Positions 24,896 through 36,560 of a stretch of 64,000 bases of DNA are shown here, one piece after another. Location: positions 5,259,160 to 5,323,159 of the forward strand of contig RSEF01000002.1 of NCBI GenBank assembly GCA_003993805.1. Reading direction: 5' to 3'. Numbering within the stretch: position 1 is the first letter of the stretch; every line of letters begins with the position of its first letter. The notes under the pieces were generated by a model. The model saw only the letters and a program-made list of their open reading frames with translations. It was not told the origin of the DNA and did not search any database. A program made the position numbers and the translations under genes. Source of the DNA: Himantopus leucocephalus (taxonomy: Eukaryota; Chordata; Aves; Charadriiformes; Recurvirostridae).

Positions 24896-27800
24896 TTGTA
24901 TAATCCCTATACCAAATTAATGAGAGCTTGTGTTTGAAATGGTGCATGGGGGAATTACAGGCACACGTTCTATTAAACACTCAAACCTCCGTGTGACGCT
25001 GTCATCGCTGTATGAAACAGCTGCTTAATGGATTCCCTGTGACAGTGGGAAGTAACAATGCCTTCTCTTTTATAGCATGTGTCTATAGCTCTGTGTTTTT
25101 CTTATGCCACTTGCTTTACATTCAGGCTGTATCTGCAAGGACGCTTCCCAGTGAAGGCATGGGAGACCTGTAGCTTGGTGTTCATGTTGTCTCCAAACCT
25201 TAAACCTGTTGGCTGTCAAATGTCTCTGATTTGTGATTCCTTACGATCTGCCAGTGGAAATTGAGTCCTTTGGAAACTTTACATGTTGTATGTCCTCACC
25301 TGTAAGAACTTCACCTCCTACACCATTTCTTTGTGAACCTCTTCCTGTCTCTCACCTTGCAAGGTCGCATGCCAAGCAAGTTGAAAGCTGAGTGAGGCCA
25401 TAAGTTCCCTCCCTTCACTAGAGTAAAAATTGTGGCCGAGGTTGCCAAGTGCTGTCTTACAAATAACTTGGTATTAACAGCTAAGAAATACCTGCATATT
25501 GACTTCCAATGCACTGTACTTCACTGGAAAAAGCGTCTTGACCATGAACTCTTTTCCCGTTGAATGACTCACTGATGCAGATTGTTATTTGAACAGCTGA
25601 TAGACTAGCAGCCTGAGCATAGTTATTTGTCCAGATCCTAAAGATCAGGATGGTTCGCGTTACTCTTGGTTAAAGAATGTAATTTTTAACCAGTGGGCTA
25701 ATCTTGTGTGCTGAACACACTAATAGATGCAGAAGAGACTTATTAGACCAAGCTATTCCCTGAAAAGAGAGGATAATAGCCTTCAAGAGAGGACATATCT
25801 GATACTTAAAAGCTTATTTACCTAAAATAACCACTGTACTATCAAACATCTGCACTGTATGCAGACGGATTGTACTCTTTAGTGGAATCCAGGCCAAATA
25901 AAATATCCTCTACAGTTGACAATTATGGTTGAGACAGAGTTCAGAGATAAAGGTTGGGAGGGAAGAAAGGAGAACGCTGGCTTGGCTACTGTACCAGGGC
26001 TGTGTTTCAAGCTTTGGTAATACCTGATGACAGCCAGCATGATATTTACATTGCTGCATATACCATAAAGACAACTGACAGTGATTAAAAGGGAAGGCTA
26101 AACCTTTTCCAGTAATATTGCTGTGTTTGGAAATGAGATGTTTGAGCCTGCTTTCCATCGTGTAGAATTAACACTGCATAGCTGCAGTGCCCTTTAAATT
26201 AGCCAGAGATGCTGGCAAGAAATCAAATAAATATAATTGGTTTCAAACTGAAAATCTAATTTAGGCATGCTAATAGCATCTTAAGTAAATGTGGCAGGTC
26301 ACACAGGACTTGTGTAACTGGCCCTTGGAGCTCAGCGGAGTTGCTGCCGTGGGGAAAACGGTCTCAAAGGTGTTCCCCAAATCACCCAGGCACCTTGTGC
26401 AGCTGGAGGGTGTTTGTATTTTCTGGTGAGGTTCTGGTCTCTTCCTTGCAAACCGTCAGTGTGTCAGTAGTGGTTTTGTCCTTTTCTTGAAGTGGGCTTC
26501 AGGTTAAATCATGCCTGCTTAAAGGTATGATAGGGGTGTATGCTACTTTGGACTAATTTGGGCTATCCTAGGGGCTGCGGGAGGTTAGGCATACAGTCAC
26601 AGCAGCATATCTCTCCTCCATGCTTTGGTGTTTGCAGTGAAAATGTTGGGGAGAATATTATTAGATGGGCTGATACCTGCCCCTGTTCTCCCCACTGATA
26701 CCATCTGCGACCAGTGGCTTTTTCTCTTGCCTTCCCCGCCCCCCCCCTTGCATCTCTTGTTTCAGTGCAGAGTCCAACGGCTGGGTGGGTGCAGCTCTTT
26801 GCTGTGTTCAGCGCTGCTTGGTGGTGGGGAGCTGGCTGAAAGCCTGGCTCGGCTGCATGCACCGTAAACTGGTGACTGTAGGTGAAGCAGTTCATTGGTG
26901 AAATCAAACAGCAAAGTGACCTGGTGACAATTTTGTCAGATATCTTACTGACATGCTTTGCATGGCCAACCCTATTCCTCACCCTCTGTTCCAGTCCTGG
27001 CCTGTGTTATATTGACAGGCTGACCGTTTTCTCTCCAAAGCTGTCACTTCTGTGCTTAGTCTTAAGGATTCCCAACCTGAATGTTTGCCGAAGGTGGGAA
27101 AACAGATGACGTTTTTCTGTGCTCAGGGCCTAAGAGATATCGAAAGAGTTTTGAGAGAACAATGCAGCGTGGGGTGGGGTGAAAATTTCCATAAGACTCC
27201 CCTTCCTTTCTGCAGAAACCTTGGCATTGAGTCATGCAGTTTACAGTAGCTAGATCCCTCCACAGCTTAGAAATCAGAAAGTCATTTATTTGTGAAGTGG
27301 AGTTCGATGGGGCCATGGGGAGATGTACCCAGCCGTGGCTATTGCCCATCAGTTGCTGATGGCTCTGAAAATGACATTGGACTTCTTACAAGTGACTTGG
27401 ATACGGGTTTGTATTCCTCCTTTCAAGTTAGGGAACTGAATTAAAGACCTGGGCAATAAGTCTGCGACGTCGAGTGTTTCTGTATTGATGGACCACTGGA
27501 GAGGAAGCATGTCTAAACAAGTGCTGGCAGCACTGTATGATCTTTACTGGCTTATTATCGCGCTCCGCTGTATATAGAGCGTTAGGAGTCCTGAGCAAGA
27601 CATTGTCTTACATGGGCAGAAACCTCTGAGCTGTGAACACAATGCGTGGGTTTCAGTGGTATTGTCAACAGCGAGCGCTCTCATCAAGATGGTGAATAAT
27701 TCATTGTCAGCAAGTTTACATGCAGTTCAAATATTTTGGCTGTATTTCTAATTTGATAGCCGAGCTTCAGAAATCTGCTTCTCATTCTTTTCTGAAATTC

Positions 27801-30800
27801 TTTGAACATGCTGGATTAGTGCTGAAATATTAGTTGTCTGTTGGACGCCACAGGTAATAATGTGAAATGATTGAGTAAAGGTTCTCAGGCTTTGGGGAAA
27901 ACACGTAATTGGGTCTTAATAATACAAATCCCTTGTGTGTGAGTACCCTTTGAAATAAATGGCATCGCAAGTTGCACAGAATTGGCAAACTACTTGAGCT
28001 CTGGCTATACTGGAATAAATGACAAGAGGGGATTACAAAGAGATACACCTGCAATTTAAACAAAACAAAATAGGATTTCACAAGTAATAATTGTGTTTTG
28101 TCCCACTCCTCCTTCCAGTTCTTTCATTAAAAGGTCTAGACTGTAGTCATCAGATGTGCTGGTATGAAATAGAAGTCATTTGTATTTGTCTTAATTCTGT
28201 GCCTGGACGTACTACTTCCCAATTATCACCCTTTCTCAGTGTGTTGTCCGGCACATGCCCTGTGCCTTAATGTACGTGCAGTCACCTTTGGCTTGAACCC
28301 AGCTAAATGTTTGCAGCACTTGACTGTGCTCAAGGTGAGCCTGAAAGAGGAATGAATGTGCTGCATTCAATGATGTGAGTTATGCTGTATTGAAGGGCAG
28401 CGTGACATTCTGACATTGGCCACATGGAAGTGCAAAGTTTTAGAATGATTTATTTAAAACAGGGTTGTGCTATTCTTTTTAAAGCCTTCTCCTCAGAAAT
28501 ACGAGGGTAGCTACTCTCTTGTAAATGTGAGAGTTCAGCTACTATGCCTGCCTGTAGGACTGGTACGCACACATAGTGCAGGTGTCCTCATATATAGTAT
28601 GTACTTATGCTGTGATACATAGTCAGGGGGCATTGCTGATTTTCCTCCACCCCCCCATATAGGCTTTAAAATTGGCTTCTTCACAACTGTTCAGTTAAAT
28701 CTGCTTTTGCTTTCTGGCTTTGGTTATGCTTCTTTGTTATAACAAATGATTTATTTCTTCCCTGCACTGTATTAGCAAGTATTTCTTTCCCTCTTCTCTA
28801 CTCAGTATCTTTTTGCCTCTGCTGTAGATCAACTAGTGCACGACTGGAGTTGAGAGAGGGTGCACCATGTTAAACCTGGCCTCTTACTGCCTCTACCAGG
28901 GTCTCAAATTGGGTATTGCCATCTTGCCCTGTGGATGTGTTGTCCTTCAGCTTGCGGAGAAATTGTAAAGCCCTGGTTCCTTTCTCTATGGGAAATACTA
29001 TTGGTAGTAAATCCATATCAGGAACGAGTGGTGGAAAGGTCTGGGAGTGAGTATGGCAGTATTGGTGCAGGTTCCTGGGGGTAGGTGCATGCCTGCGCTC
29101 CCTGTGTTACTGTGGGAGGGGAGCTCTGCTCACTTCTGTGGTTTTGTAGCTTTTTTGCCATCTTGGCCATGGATTCTTCTGCTACTGCTTTACATTCTCT
29201 CAAGTTTTCCAACCAGGTACAAAACAAAACCAGCTGAATTCTCCCTTACTGGTTTCACTGCTGCTTGCAGTGTTTCTAACAGCAGCGCTCAGAGTCAGCT
29301 TGCTGTTCGGGTTTGCTCTGAGCAGTGCTAGAAGCACCCGAGTGATCTTCCTGCTGATTCAGGGCTGGAACTTCACTTCTAGCGTCGTTAACACTTGCAA
29401 CGCTCTTCCTGCGGTACTGGACTGAATAGACAACACTTCCCTGGATGAGCAGATTTTTTTCATCCTCTCTGTGGCAGTACTAGGAATATGTCTGAGTCCC
29501 ATTCCGAATTCCCTTTGGATTTATTAATGCTATTTGTAACTGTCAGCGTGGATTGCATCTCCATTTTGTAGTAGGAATTTGACACGTAGCGGGGAGATGG
29601 CTTGAAGAACTATGACCGTATTGAGGGACCATTAACATTGCATTACTTCACTCTTCCTGAATTGTTGGGCTTGTGCCAGGAAGATTTTTGACATCCAGTG
29701 GACTCTTCTTACCAAGTCCTGCTTGGGGAAGGGAGTATTCCCACCCTGTACTGAGCTGGGTACAAATTTAAGAGTAGGCTTTTTTGCTAGCTTGTTTTCA
29801 GAAGAGGCTCATTCTTTGAGAGGACTCTCTTCTCACCAGAAACCTCAAATGAGGTGGAGAAAATACAGGCATAACTTTGCCTTTATAGCAATAGGACCAA
29901 ACAATGCAAGATCGGTCTGAGTTTGCAGTCTGGTGTTTAATTTCTGGTTCAATTAGATCTGTAGCTGTCCTGTTCTCTGTAAGAACACTTAAGAAATTCT
30001 ATTCCCAGTCTTGTAGCTTTTTGTTTTATTACTGTATTGTCCTTGGAATGAGTAACCACAGAGCAGGACTCCCACAGCTCTTTGGCATGAGGCTGTCAAA
30101 GAATTGAAGCATCTGGAGATGGAAGTTGCTGTCCCCGTGCCTGCAGTGGCAGGCATGAATACAGAGTCTGTGTTATAAAGCATGAAAGGTCTCCTGGGCT
30201 TTGGGTGTCCTGTCTGAGTGATCTGGAGTGAGGACTGTTAATGTCATATCCTTGACCAAGAGACCTTAGGGGTGTGGGGTGTGTGATTCCACAGCTGGAT
30301 CTTCTGCTCATTGTTATAGATGTGTAATCTCGTAAAAAGATGTGGAGTGAAGCAAACTGTATACTTCTCTCACTGCTTCTGCAGCTAATCACAACAGGTG
30401 ATGTCTTTGGTTGGTGTAACCAGCAGGATGTAAAATAAACACTTTGAAAGATCATGCCAGAGCCCACAGGACATGGTTCTGAATTTTTCTTTTTTTACCT
30501 GAGACTGGATACCTGGAGCCTAAAAGCTATTGCTTGGTCCAGAGCAGCCTTGCAGGGAAGCGTTTTGTGTGCATTGTTCATAAGAGGAAAACCCAGGGGC
30601 ACAATTATAAACAGAGCCTGCGTCACGAGCGGCTTTCTGGCACTGCACTCCAGATAGTGGAGGATGGATTCCAGATCACGCTTAAAAATAGAGAGCTTGT
30701 GTGTGTGCTGGGGAATGGTGAAAGGAGAGGGCAGGGTTGTGCAGAGTTGTTCAACTAAGCATGGTCTAATGCTGAAGGAGACTTGGGAACATGACTTACT

Positions 30801-30984
30801 GGGGCAGGCTGGGAGATCTGGATTTCTTCAGCCTTAGAAAAGTGAGCTAAGGGGGGGATGTCATTGTTGTCCTCAGCTATCTGGTGAGAAGTTATGGAAG
30901 AGATGAAGCTGGACTCTACAGAGGTGGCACGGTGGAAGGCCATAGTTGTGAGCAATGTTGGGAAATCTGACTAGATAGAGGGAA

Positions 30985-31172
30985 AAAAGCTTTACTGTGT
31001 GGGTGGTCAAACACAGGAACAGCCAAAAATGTTGTAGAAATATCTATTGTTAAAAGTATTCAAAATTAGACTGAATTTGATGCTGAGGAACTTGATCTAA
31101 TTTGGGATTTGGCCCTGCTTTCAGCAGGAGAGTGGACTAGAGACCTCCAGAGGTTCCTTCCAACCTAAGTTA
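30985..31172 (+). mobile_element. CR1 LINE 3'-end fragment (sense)
   Basis: Diagnostic pieces occur in CR1 order: 'ctttactgtgtgggtggtca' then 'aacacaggaacag', a middle 'tattcaaaattagactga', then 'gagtggactagagacctc' and 'cagaggttccttccaacct'. It lacks the terminal octamer repeat and is diverged, so it is an old insertion within OXSR1 intron 1. Confidence 0.75.
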
Positions 31173-31821
31173 CTTGCAACATTCATTTGACCCTGGAAGC
31201 GCATATTTCCTCTGCAGAGAGGATTTGATACTACATTAAGATAAAGACTGATGCTCCAAGACTGTTATGGCAGATCTCATGACAACAGCTGTGTGAGCAA
31301 CTGAGTTACCTTGAAGGGAAGTTTTCACATCTCCCAGGGTACCTGAAACTGTTTCCAAGTTTCCAGTAGTGGGATGGATTTAAATCTTGGGCAACACCTG
31401 GGGTTTTTTTGTGGGTTTTTTTTCCTTTGTAAGCACTCTTTCTATGTAGCAGCTTTAAGTCGCCATTGCACGTGGTGGGGGAATACTGTTCAGAGCCAGG
31501 ATTTGATGTTAGTCTTGTGACCATTTGGCATGACTGTTCCCATTGCTTAAGCAGATATCTCTGCCAAAAGGACCTCTGGCTTCAATTGCATTCGCCTGGG
31601 AGGAGGCATCAGTGCAATTCATCCCAGTCTTACTGGGAGAGCTGCAATGTCCTTATGTGGCTGCAAAGATTCAGTTATCTTTGGAAACAAAGTGCATATG
31701 AACATGCTATGTCCTCAGGTCAGTCCCCTGTCTTTCCACTCCTCCAAATAGCTTTGAAATCATTGATTTCCATTAACTTTAACAGAGATCTCAGAGGGTT
31801 TTTTTGGTTTGTTATGGTGTA

Positions 31822-31859
31822 TGTGTTTTTTTTTTTGTGTGGGGTTTTTTTTTTTTTTT
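31822..31859. repeat. G/T-only low-complexity run
   Basis: 38 nt of only G and T, dominated by T11 and T15 homopolymers separated by gtgtgggg. Probably polymerase slippage-prone and hard to sequence. Confidence 0.7.
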
Positions 31860-33556
31860 AAAGAAAGCTTCATGTAAGTTATGTGACAGCAACTGACTGC
31901 AGAAGAGATGGTGTCCAGCCTCCCTTGAAGGCTGGCAGAGGACTTCTGTGGGGAGTTTTTCTCAAGTTAAGGAGAAGTTTAGGCTGGAGCTCTGGATGCT
32001 GAAGTTACAGGGAGCATGGATCCAGAGGACCAGAGGAGATACCCTGGGAAATCAGGCTTCAGTAACTGAGTGCTTGGGGAGTTTCTGGTTTGGGTTGTTT
32101 GCATCCTTTCAGAGGTTGGTTTTATTTCAGAAAGAACCATTTAATCATAGAAACATGAAAGAAGCAAGGGTTAGAAAGGGGATGTTTTCCTCCTTAGGCA
32201 GTGTTTCCTAAAGCAGGTCGTGACCCTTTTATGCAGGAATTTTGCAGCTGCTATCCTAAGGGTTGGAACTGTATCTGAGAGCCTACAGAGGCGAAAGCAG
32301 GGGGTATTAAACACATCCTAATACCCACTCGGGGTCTCTTTCCTCCCCCTCCCCCCCCCAGCCCTGAACAAAATGATCTCCTGCTTTTCAGGAATAAAGC
32401 AGCAAGCATTTGGCTGTGCCCAGTTTTCATTGTTTTGCTAAGCTGTTATGCTGGAAGAGATTAACTAGGGAGCGAATTTTCTCCGAAAGCTGATCTTGAA
32501 GGGAGGCTGAGGGAAGAGCCTCAGCACTGACCTTGATCAGAGTGTCTTGAAGTGGGGAGCAAGCATGAACTGAGCACAAGAACATTAACCCAGTGCTGCC
32601 CACAGCCTTGCAGCTGAGCAGCCTGCGGGACTGCGGTTGGCTCTGATCACAGCAGATCTGCATCTGCTGTGAGAGTTGGTTTGTCTAAGTTGTGACACCT
32701 TAGCACAAACTGCCCTTGTGGTTTTTTTCTCATTGAAGGTGGTTCATAGCACCCAGGAAATCACTTCGTTCCCCACCTTTCCCCATATATTTGTTACCTG
32801 CTCCTAAAATTTAAACAGAACTTCCTTGCTAGGCTTTTTCTCTCCATTGGTGTTGTCATCTCTATCTATGCTTGTTTTCACTTAGCAATGTGTTTAGCAT
32901 CCTTCCTGCAGCTTCTCTCCTTTCCTTCTGTTGCCACCCTGGAATTTCATAAACAAATTGTATGGCTGCAAAGCCTGAAGTGGCTGTGTTGCTATGTTTT
33001 CTCTACTCTTCAAAGAAGCATGGAAACCCGTCTTTGTTCGGTCCCAGAAGCACGGCACGCCACCGCTGCTGCTACCAAAGAGCAGCTTGCTTGTGGCACA
33101 TCGTGCTGCAGCTTGGCTTAATCCTTGCTTGATACGCTTTTGAGATTTCATTGTTTCTCTATAATTAAGTGCTACAGAGGAGCTGAAAGAAATGACGAAT
33201 TAGTGGGAGAAGGGGGAGCGGGGAGAGCAGGTGGTGATCGAACTGAAGAGAGCTGCCAGAGAAGTAGGAGCAGCAGGGAATTAAATGGGAGGAGTCTTGA
33301 GTTCGGATGATTTCCTGCCATGTGCCCAGAAGGATTTAGTTTGGGATTTCATTACTGCTCAAATAATGCCGTACACCCATAACAGATCGGGTCCCTGTAG
33401 GCTGGGGCATTGTCCAAACACTTAGTGACAAGCAGTTTTTGCCCTGAAGTCCTAGTGAGCATTGATCAGGCAGACTCGAGGACTGGGGAGGAGCTGTAGC
33501 ATGCGTGGTTCTGCTTTTAATTAGTCTTCATCTATTGTTTCTGGTAGTAACATCTT

Positions 33557-33637
33557 AAAAAACACCCCCCCCCAAAAAAAACCCCAAACAAAACCAACAA
33601 CACACACAACAAAACCAAAAACACCAACACCAAAACA
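33557..33637. repeat. A/C-only low-complexity run
   Basis: 81 consecutive nt of only A and C, including C9, A8 and a short (CA) run, followed by further A/C-rich sequence to about 33,650. Read on the minus strand it is a G/T tract, similar in style to the G/T run at 31,822. Confidence 0.8.
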
Positions 33638-36447
33638 GAACCCAACACAAAGCCATTCCTTGTGTAGTCACTTCTAGAAAACCCTGGACTTCACTGTCGT
33701 CTTGTGATACCACTACTGTAGACCAAATCTTTCACGTCTGGATTGTAAGAAGCATCTCTGCTAGTCGTGCTTACACCAATTGGGTTTAACTGGCACAGAA
33801 ATCCTGGTACATCATCTTGTGGGGGCAAGCAGATGTACGCTGAAGCTATTGAGTGTCTGAGATATCCAAAAAGAGTCTTTGAGCATAGTTGATGAGGACC
33901 GTGCAGGTAGCTTTAGAGATAAAAAATATGCACTGCAAAACTAACTGAAGAGTGAAATGGGTTGTGTGACAAGACAGTCCTCTGAGCTGCAGAGTCATGT
34001 ATTCTTACAGCATCTGGTTTGTGTTTTCAGCCTCTGTCTATTACTATGCACCAAGACATCCAAAGAAAGAAATCAAAATACTGGTGCTTCGAATGTGTCA
34101 GCAGCAATGTTTCTTCTGGGATCTAACCCCTTCCAAAGGAATAATAGAGGCACAAGTGTTTGTTTTTTGTTCCGACTTCCAAAAGGCTATTGCTGTAGGG
34201 AGACCGGCAGCGCTAGGAAATGCAAACTCACTTCTGCCTCTTGTCACCGCTTCTGTATGCTCTGCTGTCTTTGTCTTGAGTCACTTTGTTGTGTGTTTTC
34301 ACTTTTTTTCCCCCACTGAGAAGCATCAGAAAAGTTTAGAGAAGCAGGTACTGGGTGGAGAGGAGCAGGTCAGTGCAACCCATGGTTCCCAGTGAGGGGG
34401 ACTATGTCTGTGCTGGGACTGCTGCTGTCGTGTTGAGTCCTGCATCTTGGACCTGCCGGGCAAAGTGACCACAGGGAGTGTATATGAAGGTTTGTTTTTG
34501 GGGTGTTTGTCCCATGGTTAATATTCTGTATTTCAGCCCTGCTCCTGGCAGCCTAGCCAAAGTCAGTTGTCAAAACCTCCCCTTGCTTTTTGTGAATGCT
34601 TTTTGTTAATGTCTGCCTAGACTCTTCCATTGTCTCCATCCTTTGCTCAAGACCCTGCTTATGGCACTCAAACTTCATTTTCAAAGTCCCTTGTAAATAT
34701 TCTTGCCCCTATTGCAATCCTTTTCTTTCACCTAAGCTTTTCCTGGTAGCTTTGTTTTGCTCTCTGCTAGGAGTAGTCTCTGAAAATACATGTGCAAGTA
34801 ATAAATGGCCTCAGTCTTGAACTTCTTAAAAACCCATTTGCTTCATGAAATAGTACAGCCTTAGCAGTCTTGCCATTTTGTGTTCTGCACATTGCTGCCT
34901 TCTGCCACTAAAATGTAAACTCTTAAGTGCAGGGAATCAACTGGCAAGCTGTAGCTATTGTCCAGGGTACACTTGCAATGCCATATAAAGTGAAGTGAAA
35001 CTCCTGTAGCTCCACTGTAGCGGGTACTGGTTGAAGATCAGAAGAGCGGAGTCACACAGTTCAGGGCTTTGTAATTTATTTCAGTATGACTTTGGATGGA
35101 GCAGTTTTTCCCTTATCTTACAGGGCTGGATTACAAGTTCTTTCGCCACCTGGCACTTTATTCGAGTTTGGCTGTGACACTGTGCAACTCACTGCGAGAA
35201 GTCTGTTGATGGTGGTTGTAGGGAGCTTCGCTATCCTTTGTTTGGAGATGAGGTTGCAGGGTTTTACCCTCAGTTTATCTGAACAGACTAGAAAAAAAAG
35301 TAGTTCTGAAAAATGTTGTGCTTGACCTGTATCGTGGAATCTGGAAGTAGGTTTTACAGTGTTAAGAATAAGAGAATCTGCTAAAATAAGTATTCTATTC
35401 CAAAATGCAGAATAGCTGTTCTAGTCTCCCTCATCAGCCCAGTGGGTTCAGTTCAAGAGTTATGCCTGGGATAATGAACAAAATAGCTGTGGTTTTATTT
35501 TTAATAACATTATCTTAATATTGGCAATAGGGAGCTCTTGAGCTATTTTTCACCTATCCTACAGCTTTTTTACTAATTTGAAATTATTCCTTTTCAGTGA
35601 AGTGTGTAAAATGTGGGGAACCAATATCAGGGTAGAAAGTAAAGCAACAAGGTGTCCTATTGATGAGACTTGAATGTTGCAACTATTTCTGGAGGCCAAC
35701 AAAAACAGCTTTAACATCAACTAGATTTTAAGTCTCACTGTTGCAAACTGCTTTTGATATCAAGTGATATGATACTGCTGAGCAGTTTAAATCCAGAGCT
35801 CTTATTCCTACTTCTAGCAGTTGAACAACTGTACGTTAAAAGATGTTGGTTTTTTCCCTGTTTAAATTTAAACGTTCTCTGGCTGTGGTTTTCAACCCAG
35901 ACACTGAGGCGGTGTGCTACTACGTGAGAACTGGAGCTGAACAGGCTTGAATGAAGCCTACCTCATGTCTTTGCATAAAATGAGGGGAGATGAGAACAGC
36001 AATTAGTACATAAAAGTATTTGAAAAATCTCATTAGTGTTGGTAGCAAAGAGCGTGGCTTGTTTCAACACTTTGGGTGAACATACCAGGTTAAAAGTCTG
36101 TGTGACACCCGTGGCCTTGCTTTTAAAAGCACACAAGAAGAATCATTCCTCTGTTATAAGTAAGGTGGAGTCTGGGCTGGGTTTTTTGTCTGCAGAGCTA
36201 TAATGATCCCTCATGAATACCACTTGTTTTCATTTGGTTAGCCCAGTACTTCGATGTTGGAGCTGAGCTGACCTGCTGAGTTGCACAGACCTGGAGCCTG
36301 GAGTGCCCATGGGGTTGCCTTCACTGGGTTTTCACCTGGCTCTGCTGTCTGTACTGACTGGCACTCATAATTTTGTTGTCTGACAGACCTCCCTTTCTGC
36401 TGAAGTCCTGGAAGATGTTGCTAACTATCTCTCTCTCTAACCCACAG

Positions 36448-36560
36448 GGAGTGGAGCGACTGCGGTGGTGCAGGCAGCCTTCTGCGCTCCAAAGAAGGAG
36501 AAGGTGGCAATTAAACGGATCAATCTTGAGAAGTGTCAGACAAGCATGGATGAACTCCTG
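36448..36560 (+). CDS. OXSR1: OXSR1 exon 2, glycine-rich loop and catalytic lysine
   Basis: A 113-bp exon. Two bases complete Gly24, then residues 25-61: [20 protein letters not shown], then [17 protein letters not shown]. It holds the glycine-rich ATP loop (GSGATAVV, residues 24-31) and the ATP-anchoring Lys46 in VAIK, which matches human OSR1 Lys46 in number. The end (TSMDELL) begins helix alphaC. The acceptor AG is at 36446-36447 and the donor GTATGC at 36561. Phe35 is one of few visible differences from mammals, where I recall Tyr. Confidence 0.97.

Larger units (their letters stand above)
16830..36447 (+). other. OXSR1: OXSR1 intron 1
   Basis: About 19.6 kb, from donor GTGAGC to an acceptor with a (TC)-rich tract and cccacag ending at 36447. 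The first 550 bp are a G-rich degenerate repeat. An old CR1-like fragment (about 24,832-24,895), a clearer CR1 fragment (30,985-31,172), a G/T-only run (31,822-31,859) and an A/C-only run (33,557-33,637) are the recognisable repeats. No other exon or RNA gene was seen. The many short open frames have no recognisable content. Confidence 0.93.
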
